In this document: one piece after another, positions 46,819-56,200 of the stretch
How positions within the stretch are numbered: the first letter of the stretch is position 1
Layout of the letters: the number at the start of each line of letters is the position of its first letter
DNA from: Mycoplasma sp. Ms02
Lineage (GTDB): Bacteria; Bacillota_I; Bacilli_A; Mycoplasmatales; Metamycoplasmataceae
Reading direction: 5' to 3'
Assembly: GCF_019720735.1 (NCBI RefSeq)
Contig: NZ_CP081302.1
Location: 558,001 to 622,000 of the forward strand
DNA: 64,000 nucleotides
Notes under the pieces: model-generated
Seen by the model: the letters and a program-made list of their open reading frames with translations, nothing else
The model's database searches: none
Told to the model about the DNA's origin: nothing
Program-made: the position numbers and the translations under genes

Positions 46819-48474
46819 ATGAGCAATACAGAAGTTAAAAAAAACGGAACTAGCTTAGAAACTAAGAAAAACTGATATATTGTTTTACTAGGTTTCGCTC
46901 AAAAAAATAACTTATTAGTAAGTGAATTAGCTGAAATCCTTTCAGAAGAGACAACAAAAGTTGTAAACAAAGATATTGACCCCGATGCTGAAATCGAATT
47001 TAGAGTTGATAAAGAAAATCAGCTTGTTCATATTTACAACAACGCTATGATTGTTGTTGAAGATGATTACGAATTTGAAAGTGAACAAGATTTAAGCAAA
47101 ATAACTTTCATTAGACTTTCAGAAGCAAGACTTTACGACAAAGAAGTGCAGGTTGATGATTTAGTATCTGCAGAATTCGATTTTGACTTATTAACAGAGA
47201 AAAACAAAACAGCTATTAAACATGGTTTTGCATACGGCTTAAAACTTAAAGATAAGCAAAAAGTCTTTGTGAAATACGAACCATTAATTGGTTCAAAGAT
47301 TAAGGCAAGAATCTTGACAAGAAATAATAACGGTTCTTACAACTTAATATTTGAAGATGGTGTTACAGCGTTTCTGCCTGCAAACAAGATCAATGCAAAA
47401 TTATCAATGAAACCAGGAAGTATCATTGATGTTTATCTTGAGGCAGTATCTGAAGACACAAAGTTAAGTCAATGTATCGTTTCAACTGACTCACCATCAT
47501 TCGTAGAAGACTTAATGAATGCTGAAGTTCCTGAAATTTCACAAGGATATGTTGAGATTGTAAAAATTAAACGTGTTCCAGGTGTTAGATCAAAAGTAGT
47601 TGTAAAATCAACAAACCTTGACTATTCTGTTGACCCTCTTTCAGCAGTTATTGGTGTTAACGGATCAAGAATTAAAGCAATAAACGATTCATTAGGTGGC
47701 GAAAAGATTGATGTAGTTCTTTATGATGAAGATATGGTTAGATACATCAAAAATGCATTTTCACCAGCAAAAATCCTTGATGTCGTAGTAGATGAAAAAG
47801 GTAAATTCCCTAAATATATTGCAGTTGCTAAAAAGCAAGATTTAATGATTGCGATTGGTAAATCAGGTGTAAACATTAATTTAGTAAAAGAAGTGACAGA
47901 AGTCAATGTTAACGTAATTAGTACTGAAGAAGCGCTTGAAAATGGCTACGAATTCAATCAAGCAGAAATGTACGAAAAACCACTTTTCAAAGCAAAATCA
48001 AGAGCCCCAAGAAAATCTCGTACATCAACATACTTTGAAAACATTGATATTGATGTTAACGAATTTTCAGCTGACGTTTCAAGATTCCTGGAAGAACAAT
48101 TAGAAGCTTCAGAACAATCAGCCAAAAAAGCAAAAGAAGCTTCTAAACAAGTTGTCAAAAAAGAAAAAGTTGCTCCATTGAACCTTGATGACATTTTCGA
48201 GCAAACAGATTTAAATGTTGAACAAGAAGAGGATGAATATGACTTCCTAAACGACATTGACTTTGATAAAGTGTTTGACGATGCTGAAGTTGAAGTTCAA
48301 GAGTCTGAACAGGAAGTAAACAAAGAAGCCAAACCAGCAGTTTCAAAAGCTGAAAAAGCTTATAAAAAAGCCAAAGTTGAACTTAAAGATTTCCATGTTG
48401 ATAATGATTTAACAAATTATGGTATTGATGGTGGATTAGATCTTAGTGATTTTGATGATGAGTGAGAAAACTAA
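46819..48474 (+). CDS. nusA: Transcription termination/antitermination factor NusA
   Basis: 551 aa. An N-terminal RNA-polymerase-binding domain (LLVSELAEILSEETTKV) with DFDLLTEKNKTAIKHGF, an S1 domain (GSKIKARILTR, AFLPANKINA), and KH domains with VPGVRSKVVVKS, VIGVNGSRIKAINDSLGGEK and MIAIGKSGVNINLVKEVT. A long acidic, repetitive tail of about 170 residues (380-551) follows in place of further KH or AR domains. It begins eight bases after rimP with AGGAGA. Confidence 0.95.
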
Positions 48475-48751
48475 TTACACAAGAAAATGTGTCGCGACAA
48501 ATCAAATTGTCGACATCGACAAATTAATTCGTTTTGACTATAAAAAATCAACAGGAATCATCTCTTTGGACTTAGACAAAAACAAAGATGGTAGAGGATG
48601 CTACATCCAAAAAGACTGATCTATCTGAGAAAAGTTTAGAAAAACAAAAGGCTTAAATAGATCTTTTAAAACGAACGTTGAACAATGCGTTTACGAAGAA
48701 ATAGAACAAAAATTGAAAGGTGTTTTATGGCAAGAAAAAATCAAAGAATAA
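48458..48751 (+). CDS. ylxR: YlxR-family RNA-binding protein (RnpM)
   Basis: 97 aa. MSEKTNYTRKCVATNQIVD matches the family's R-K-C start; LIRFDYKK and NKDGRGCYIQKD are the conserved middle. It overlaps nusA by 17 bases and infB by 25 bases in other frames, a tight arrangement usual for nusA-ylxR-infB. TGA codons as Trp hide it under the standard code. In Bacillus the family has been linked to RNase P. Confidence 0.88.
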
Positions 48752-50532
48752 GTAACGTAGATGAAGTTAAACAACAGTTATCTACAGTTAAAACAGAACT
48801 TAAGGACGGTGTGTTTACCTTTACTGGGAAAATGTCAATTTCAGACTTTGCTCAAAAAACAAAACTAAATGCGAACGACATCATCAAAAAGTTCTTCTTA
48901 AAAGGAAAAATTACAAACTTAAACTACGTGCTAGATGAAGAGGAAATTGCTGAACTTTCATTAGAATACGGTTTTGAATTTAACAAAGAAACAAACATTG
49001 ATGCAGGTAACTTCTTAGACGAAGTTAACTTTGTTGACGATGAAAAGGACTTAGTAAAACGTGCACCCATTATTACAATCATGGGGCACGTTGATCACGG
49101 TAAAACAACACTTATTGACAAAATCAGAAACTCAAATATTGCTTCAACAGAAAGCTCAGGTATTACACAACATACAGGTGCTTATCAAGTTACTCATAAA
49201 AATGAAAAAATTACATTCATCGACACTCCTGGTCATGAAGCCTTCACACAAATGCGTGCTCGTGGAGCGTCAGTAACAGATATTGTTATTCTTGTTGTTG
49301 CTGCTGATGATGGTGTTATGCCACAAACAAAAGAAGCAATCGTACACGCCAAAGCTGCTGGTGTTCCGATAATAGTTTTTGTTAACAAAATGGATAAACC
49401 AACAAAAGACTTAGACAGAATCAAAGGTGAACTGGCTGAAAATGAAGTTGTTATTGAAGAATATGGTGGAGATACACAAATTGTTTATGGATCAGCTTTA
49501 AATGGTGATGGAATTACCGATTTATTCAACGCGATTTTGCTGCTTGCCGAACTACTTGATCTTAAAGCAAATCCAAAACGTTACCCAATTGGAACAGTTA
49601 TTGAATCAAAAGTGGATAAAGGTTTTGGATCTGTTTCACACTTAATTATCGAAAATGGAACATTATACAAAGGTGACTTCATTGTTGCTGGTTCTAGATA
49701 TGGAAGAATCAGAAGTTTAATGGACTCGCATGGTGAGTTAATTGAAAAAGCTGAACCTGGAACACCTGTTGCTATTTCAGGCTTAAACTACACACCTATG
49801 GCTGGGGACAAATTTATCGGTCTTTCAGATGAAAAATTTGCAAAGAAACTTGCAAATGAAAAAAGCAGAATAGACAAACAAAACGAACTATACTCGAGAG
49901 CTCAAACAGTCACTGAATCTAACGGTAAAAAAGTTCTTAACGTTATTATTAAAAGTGACGTTTTTGGAACAGCAGAAGCTATTAAAGGCCAATTAAACGG
50001 AATGAGCAATGATGAAGCTGTAATCAACGTCGTTTCAAGTGCTGCTGGTCCTTTATCAAATGCTGATTTATTACTTGCTCAAGCATCGAATGCTTCAATT
50101 ATGCTTTTTAATATGAAACCAACTGTCAACCAAAAACAATCAGCTGCTAACTTAGGCGTTGATTTACACAGTTTTGATGTTATTTACAAAATTATTGAAC
50201 TTTGTCAAGCAATGCTTGATGGAGAAAAAGAACCAGTTTATGAAGAAAGAAAAATTGGTCAAGCTCACATTATTAAGGTTTTCTTCTATTCAAAAGTTGG
50301 ACATATCGCAGGATCAATGATGGATGAAGGTGTGGTTAAGGCAGGATGTAAAGTAAAGCTTTACCGTAGAGGTAAATTACTACACGAAGGTGTCCTTGAC
50401 TCCCTAAAAAGAGAGCTTAACGATGCAAAAGAGGTGGTTAAAGGTAAAGACTTTGGTTGCCACATCAAAAAATACAACGATATTGAAGAGGATGACGTAC
50501 TAGAGTTTTATGAAGACGTACGTGTTGCATAA
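48727..50532 (+). CDS. infB: Translation initiation factor IF-2
   Basis: 601 aa from ATG 48727 (MARKNQRISN), after GAAAGGTG; the upstream in-frame ATG at 48685 lies deep inside ylxR. GTPase motifs [37 protein letters not shown] and SALNGDG are followed by the C-terminal domains. The N-terminal region is short, as in mycoplasmas, and no TGA codon occurs. It places initiator tRNA on the ribosome. Confidence 0.97.
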   Translation: MARKNQRISNVDEVKQQLSTVKTELKDGVFTFTGKMSISDFAQKTKLNANDIIKKFFLKGKITNLNYVLDEEEIAELSLEYGFEFNKETNIDAGNFLDEVNFVDDEKDLVKRAPIITIMGHVDHGKTTLIDKIRNSNIASTESSGITQHTGAYQVTHKNEKITFIDTPGHEAFTQMRARGASVTDIVILVVAADDGVMPQTKEAIVHAKAAGVPIIVFVNKMDKPTKDLDRIKGELAENEVVIEEYGGDTQIVYGSALNGDGITDLFNAILLLAELLDLKANPKRYPIGTVIESKVDKGFGSVSHLIIENGTLYKGDFIVAGSRYGRIRSLMDSHGELIEKAEPGTPVAISGLNYTPMAGDKFIGLSDEKFAKKLANEKSRIDKQNELYSRAQTVTESNGKKVLNVIIKSDVFGTAEAIKGQLNGMSNDEAVINVVSSAAGPLSNADLLLAQASNASIMLFNMKPTVNQKQSAANLGVDLHSFDVIYKIIELCQAMLDGEKEPVYEERKIGQAHIIKVFFYSKVGHIAGSMMDEGVVKAGCKVKLYRRGKLLHEGVLDSLKRELNDAKEVVKGKDFGCHIKKYNDIEEDDVLEFYEDVRVA

Positions 50533-51050
50533 TGTCAGAAATTAAGCTACAAAATTACATAAGAGATGTTAAAGATTTCCCAAAAAAAGGAATCTTATTT
50601 AAAGATATTTCACCATTGCTTGCAAACGGTGAAGTTCTAAACTACACAATTAACGAAATAGCAAAACACTGTCAAGACACAGATTTAATCGTCGGACCCG
50701 ATGCACGTGGATTTCTTTTTGGTACACCTACGGCAGCAATGCTAAAAAAACCATTTTTAATGGTTAGAAAACCAAACAAACTTCCTGGTGAAGTTGTTTC
50801 GATGGAATACGATCTTGAATATGGTTCAAACAAGCTTGAATTTCAAGTAGGTTTTGCTAAACCTGGACAAACGGCAGTGATCGTGGACGACGTTCTTGCA
50901 ACAGGTGGAACAACAAAGGCAATTGTAAAACTATTACAATCTCAAGGTATTATTGTCAAAAAGATAGTTGTGCTTTTAGAACTAAGCGAATTAAAGGGTA
51001 GAGATATTTTTGATAAGAATATTGAAATCGTTTCACTAGTTAACGTTTAA
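50532..51050 (+). CDS. apt: Adenine phosphoribosyltransferase
   Basis: 172 aa. PRPP-binding loop VIVDDVLATGGTTKA (residues about 116-130), plus DFPKKGILFKDISPLL and VGPDARGFLFG. It makes AMP from adenine and PRPP, needed because mycoplasmas cannot make purines. The ATG overlaps the infB stop, where rbfA often stands in other bacteria. A strong terminator follows. Confidence 0.97.
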   Translation: MSEIKLQNYIRDVKDFPKKGILFKDISPLLANGEVLNYTINEIAKHCQDTDLIVGPDARGFLFGTPTAAMLKKPFLMVRKPNKLPGEVVSMEYDLEYGSNKLEFQVGFAKPGQTAVIVDDVLATGGTTKAIVKLLQSQGIIVKKIVVLLELSELKGRDIFDKNIEIVSLVNV

Positions 51051-51065
51051 TTTGTAAAACAGTAA

Positions 51066-51103
51066 CAAACACAAAGTTCAAATATGATACTTTGTGTTTT
51101 TTT
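51066..51103 (+). terminator. Terminator of the rimP-nusA-infB-apt operon
   Basis: AACACAAAGT (51068-51077) with ACTTTGTGTT (51089-51098), then a T run. Confidence 0.9.
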
Positions 51104-51345
51104 ATGCAAAAACATATTTCCTTTTGATAGTAAAAGATAAAAATAAAATAGAAAGATTATTTAGGTAATTAGACGTAGCAAAAATTGTTTATCCTTTATC
51201 GAAGATCTAATGCAGACAAAAGCTATTTACTTTGTCTAGAGTTTCTATATAAAGAAAGATTCTAAGGATATCCTATACTATTTTTAAAATAGTAACTTTT
51301 CTAAATTCCTTTATATATTAAAATATCTTTAAATTAGGAGAACAA
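51104..51345. other. Palindrome-rich region before the accessory cassette
   Basis: Contains AGACAAA/TTTGTCT (51214-51220 with 51231-51237), the perfect palindrome AGGATATCCT (51265-51274), and ACTATTTT-T-AAAATAGT (51277-51293), with A+T-rich promoter-like sequence (TATATATTAAAAT) after them. No coding sequence is seen. The palindromes could be operators or RNA stems. Confidence 0.45.
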
Positions 51346-51711
51346 ATGAAAACAAAAACAATGATTAATTTTTTGAATACTGTTGAAGGTTTGGGTAGTT
51401 TAAGTACTAGCATAAATCAAACAACACCACATCATATTTTTCACACTGAAAATTACAAAAATGCAGGTGTGAAATGAATCGTAACAAATGAAACAAGACA
51501 AACGGATTTGTATAATAATGGTGGATATGGTGGTAAAAACTTAGAGTTCAAAAATATAATAACTAATGAATGTTTTACCCTTCAAGACTTGTTAGATAAA
51601 ACAGGAGCAGAGCTAAAGGTTATGGGGCTACAAAAAGTTTACAACCCTGCAAGAGGAGTCTGATATATTAGAACTTTAAGAAACTCGATTAAAGTGGATA
51701 ATTTAGGATAA
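51346..51711 (+). CDS. Small protein of unknown function, first of accessory cassette
   Basis: 121 aa, starting MKTKTMINFLNTVEG after TTAGGAG. No signal peptide or membrane segment. Noticeable features: HHIFHTENY, the glycine-rich YNNGGYGGKNLEF and a C-terminal GLQKVYNPARGVWYIR. Two TGA codons are Trp. It is two bases upstream of the next start, so the four or five reading frames to 53167 look like one transcript. No family recognised. Confidence 0.6.
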
Positions 51712-51713
51712 TT

Positions 51714-52022
51714 ATGATCTTAATATATTTATTTATACCAACATTCTTTTTTATCTCTTTTATTGCATTTTCAGCAGTTCCTAAAAGAGTAGAGTTTATT
51801 TATTGATCTGTCAAGATTCTTGGAAGGTTTGAAAAACAAAAAGATAAATATTTTATTTCTCAAGAACTTATAGAAGGTGCCAAAATTTTCTATAGTAATT
51901 CAAGAAAACAAATAAGCAAAATATCGTTAATTGTAATGATGTTAAATCTCTTTTTGGTTTTCTTGACTCTCTCTACATTATTTTTTGTTGAGGCTACATA
52001 TAATAACACTTTTTTATATTAA
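51714..52022 (+). CDS. Membrane protein of cassette, N-terminal part (frame interrupted)
   Basis: 102 aa as read. A hydrophobic start (LIYLFIPTFFFISFIAF) and a second segment (SLIVMMLNLFLVFLTLSTLFF), then it stops at TAA 52020. GGATAATT precedes the ATG. If one T were added to the T6 run at 52010-52015 the frame would continue without stop into the sequence starting at 52046, giving one protein of about 241 residues with three hydrophobic segments. I think this is the N-terminal half of one gene. Confidence 0.6.
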
Positions 52023-52045
52023 TTGCATCCTTCCTACGCTTACTT

Positions 52046-52438
52046 ATGATAGTAATCCTTGTCGTTTTTATTATCAAATTTATAGTTTTGTGTAATAAAG
52101 GGTTGAAAACAGTTCAAAATCTAAATATAACAGACGTTGAATTCGTTTTGCCTAATTCTTGCAATTCTGTAATTTATTCTACCTTTTTAGATGAAGAGAT
52201 TCAAAAAATGGACGAAAGACAAAAAAATATCTTCCTTTCTGGAAGGTTCGAATTAAATGCAGATAATTATATGCTTTTCTTTTTGAGGGGGATAAAGAAC
52301 ACCCATCATAAGTTAAAAGCTTTAGAGTTTGCGTTCTGATTATTTCAAAAAGGAAGTATTCGAGTCTATGGCAATTTGACTTGTGAATTAATAACCGAAT
52401 ATCATAAACTACTTCAAGAAAAGGAGCGAAATGCCTAG
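52046..52438 (+). CDS. Membrane protein of cassette, C-terminal part (frame interrupted)
   Basis: 130 aa from ATG 52046. There is no ribosome binding site and the frame is open back to 52013, which supports it being the continuation of the gene at 51714. It begins with a hydrophobic segment (MIVILVVFIIKFIVL) followed by a soluble domain (DEEIQKMDERQKNIFLSGRF, KALEFAFWLFQKGSIRVYG). One TGA is Trp. The next gene's ATG lies inside its end. No family recognised. Confidence 0.55.
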
Positions 52439-52932
52439 TTTTTTTTACAATAGCTCTTATTATTCTTATTGTAGGGCCTGTTGCTACTTTTGTTTTAGAT
52501 TTTACATTTAAGGAAAAAAGGAAACAGCTGATTCTTTTTACTTTTGATAATCAAATCAATTCCACAATCATGCAACTAGGAAAAAATGAAGAAATAAGTT
52601 ATCAATTAGTAGAAATAATAAAAATTTTCAAATTTAATCTTAAAAAACAAATTAGAACCGTAACACTGTTTTATTTTTTTAGATCTTGAACATTGTTTAT
52701 TGTTCCTTTTGTTGTTTTCGTCATTCTGTCGGTCATATTTCGTGATAACATTGGGTCTCCAGCGCTTAGAATCTCTATAACTATTGTTTGTGTCATGGTT
52801 TATGGGTTTATAAGTATGTTTCTTTGCCCTTCACCAATAGATGTATATAATAAACTAAAAAATATGAGGGAAAACACTTATTTAGTTTTACAAAAACTTG
52901 AAAAACATTCATCGAGTCAAAAAAATAAATAA
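52431..52932 (+). CDS. Second membrane protein of cassette, frame broken at a T8 run
   Basis: AAAAGGAG and ATG 52431 form a good start, but the frame stops after 26 codons. Removing one T from the run of eight at 52439-52446 gives a continuous protein of about 166 residues: MPSFFTIALIILIVGPVATF, a short soluble stretch, then two more membrane segments (LFIVPFVVFVILSVIF and ISITIVCVMVYGFISMFL) and a charged tail. In the sequence as given, only an internal start such as TTG 52693 would yield product. The layout resembles the protein at 51714. A T8 run directly after the start is a classical site for on/off switching, or for sequencing error. Confidence 0.55.
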
Positions 52933-52939
52933 GGAAAAA

Positions 52940-53167
52940 ATGCTCAAAGATTTCTCTAAAATAAAAGGCATTCATAAGCATGACTGAGTTGATATTCCAA
53001 AATATGGTGAGTATTACGACAAATTATTAGAGAAAGATTCAATAGTGTGAAAAAATCACCCTAAATTAAATCACCACAAATTTTTGATCATTTATCTTGT
53101 GCTTAAAAATCAGGACAAGTTTTCTCATAAAGTAATTAAATACTTAAAGTCAGATATTCTAATGTAA
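52940..53167 (+). CDS. Small protein of unknown function, last of accessory cassette
   Basis: 75 aa, starting MLKDFSKIKGIHKHDW after AAGGAAAAA. It is rich in His and Lys, with VDIPKYGEYYDKLLEKDS in the middle, and has no membrane segment. Two TGA codons are Trp. Followed by a bidirectional terminator. No family recognised. Confidence 0.6.
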
Positions 53168-53182
53168 GATATTTATAGTAAC

Positions 53183-53215
53183 AAAAACACTATACTCCTG
53201 TGGTATAGTGTTTTT
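53183..53215. terminator. Bidirectional terminator between cassette and giant surface gene
   Basis: AAAACACTATAC (53184-53195) with GTATAGTGTTTTT (53203-53215). Confidence 0.92.
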
Positions 53216-53221
53216 AGTTAA

Positions 53222-56200
53222 TTACTTTTTCCTAAATAAATATAAGACATATCCAGAAATTGCTGCAAGTGCAGTGGCAATTCCACCTATAATTCAGTGA
53301 ATTGTGATAACATCAATTTCTTTTCTTTGATCGATTTTGCTATCAATTGTTGTGTTTATAACGTTAGCAACATTTTCGTTAGTTGCTGTTGATTTACCAT
53401 CGCTAACTTCTTTATCACTGATTGGCTTGTTATCGTTAATTTTTTCAATAATATCAAACAGTTTTTTGTCTTCGATTTCTTTAATGAATTTGTCTAATTC
53501 TTCAGGATTATCAGAAAGATTTTTATACTTCTCGATTGCTTTATCAAACTTATCCTTATTACCTTCCTCAATGGCTTCAATAATTTCTTGAAGGGCATTT
53601 GATTTATCAATTGAATCCAAAATCTTTTTGTTAATTTTATCGTTCAATGCCTTGTTAGCTTCGGTTGTATTTTCTGGGTCTAGTAGGCTTTGACGACCTA
53701 GTTCGATTAAGTCATTAATTTTTGTTTTAAGTTTTTCAAAGTTTTCCGAGTTTCTGTCTGTATTCTCGAATTCTTGGATTAAATCTTCGATTTGTTTGTT
53801 TATGTCTATGCTGTCTATAGCTTGTTTGTATTTTTCTAAATCAGGAACGTTCTTTTCGTCTAACTTATCAAGCACTTCCTGAATTTTAGCTTTTTGATCA
53901 GTTGTTGGAAGATCGTTGTACCGATCTAAAGCTTTTTCAATTTCTTTCAGTGCGTCACTAACTTCTTTAACTTTCTCAACAGTGGTCTGCTTTTTAGGTT
54001 GATCTGTAGTTTCGGAAGAACCATTATCGCTATTTTGGTTCGAATTATCGACATCTTCAATTAAATCTTCATTTTTAACCTGATCTGTTAAGAAATCTTT
54101 TTGCTTTTCAGAAAGATTTTCATCATCTGCAACTGTGTCGATAACAGTTTGTTTTTTATCGTTGATGTTTTCACCTTTGTCAAGAACTGAAATCATGTCA
54201 TGATCGTCAGCTTTTTCAGCCACCTTTTCTTTTAAGTCAGATTTTTCTGTTTCAGAAAGGTTAGGTAAATTGTCGATTTTCTCCTTAATTTCATCAAGTG
54301 TTGGATATACATCTTTTTTGATTTCTTTAATTTTAGCTACAGCATTTTCAAGATCATTAATATTTGAGTTATCACCTTGAATATCCACGTTTTCACCATT
54401 TTCAATTGCAGAGTTGTACTCTTCTTGTTTATCAGATGTGTTTCTTTTGAAATCTTTTGAGTTTTTAACATCATCTGCTTCAGCAATAAGATCTTTTAAT
54501 TGCTTTGTAAGGTCTTCTCTTCTTTCAAGACCATCAAGGTTTTCTGTTGCTTGTTTTAAGTTGTCGATAACTTCTTGAACTTCGTTCGCATCAAGATTAG
54601 GTTTCTCATCTCTTTGATCCTGAGCTTTGTTTCATGCATTATCAAAATCAGATTTTCTATTTTCGTTTGCATCTGAATAATCTCTGTATTCATCTTTATT
54701 ATTGTTATTTACAGGATTATTTGACAATAATTCTTTCAGGTCATGCATTTTAGAATCAAGATCTTTAGCCTTATCTATAGCATCCACAATAGCGTCTGGA
54801 TCATCAAGAGAATCAATTTGAGACTTTATCACTTCTTTTTGATTATTGTTTAAATTCTCTAGAGAATTTATTGCTTTTTTGGCATCATTTCTTATCTTGT
54901 CTAGAACTTCTTGTCCGTCTAAGTTCTCTCTTGCTGTCTTTAATTCATCTTTTGCTTGATCTATTTCTTCAAGAGAAGGAAGCATAGACCCGTTATTTAA
55001 AGCGTTTTTCACTTTTTCGTTTGCTTCTTGGAGTGCATTATCTAAGTCTTCTTTTTTGTTAGATGGATCTGTAGATGCAAGTTTGTAGTCCACAGTTTCT
55101 TTTGCTGTATTCGCCTTCTCTATAGCATCTTTTAATTCCTTAAGGGCTTGATCAACAGTTTTAGCGTTTTCTTTGATTTCATTAACTTTTTCAAGTGCAT
55201 CTGAACCTGAGACTTGATCAACTGGTTCCTTTAGAGCTTGCTTTTGATCTTGACCTATGTTTTCTAAAGAATTAATTAAATCACTCGCCTCTTGTTTAGC
55301 AGCATCAAGTTTTTCTTGACCATTTAGCTCTTCTCTAGCTTCTTTAATTGCTTGAGCCTTAGCTTTAATATCTTCTGTATTTAGACTTGCTTGATCACCT
55401 TGTTTTAAATTAGAACCATCTACTATCGCTTGGTCTAAAGCGTCTTTTTTATCTGAGTCTGCAAGTGTGTAATCATCTAAATTTGAAAGTTCATCCGTTT
55501 GGTTATTTGATAGTTGTTGATTTAACTCGCCTGTTGCCTTGTCTGCTTCTTTTATTTCGGCTAATTTAGCATTTAGATCTTTGATTGTAGTTTGCTGATC
55601 AATTTCTTGATCTGCTTTTGCATCCTGATCTTCTGATAAATAATCCCATTGAACGTTCTTAGAAGTTTTTTTTGCGTTATTAAGTAATTCTGCACCATTA
55701 AGTTCGCTTCTTGCATTGTCAAGATCTTCAGTTTTTTGGTTAATTTGCTCTTGTAAATTCGCAATATTCAGCTCTTCAGGAGATCATGATTCTTTATTTA
55801 GCAGTTCTTTTGCAAGCGTTAAAGAGTTATCGTAATTTGTTTTTTTAGACTCTTCAGATTCTATGTAGTTTTGTGTATCTTTTGTGGCGTTTTCTCCCGT
55901 TTCGTGGTATTCTACAGAATCTTTTAGTGCTTTTCAAGAAGTATCAAGATTTTCAATTGAATCCTTTAGATCAACTACTTCTTGAGCTTGATCCATACCA
56001 TCTAATTTAGATACTAAAGAATCTTCTAATGATTGTGGTAAGTTAGATTCGTTAATTTTGTATTTTGCCTGACGTTTTAATTCCACAATACCATCATGTT
56101 CGATTGCTTTTATTTGATTTATTAATTCTTTTGCTTTTTCAAGATTATCAGAAGTTCAACTGTCTTTTGATTTCAATAACTCTTTTAATTCGTTAGCTAA

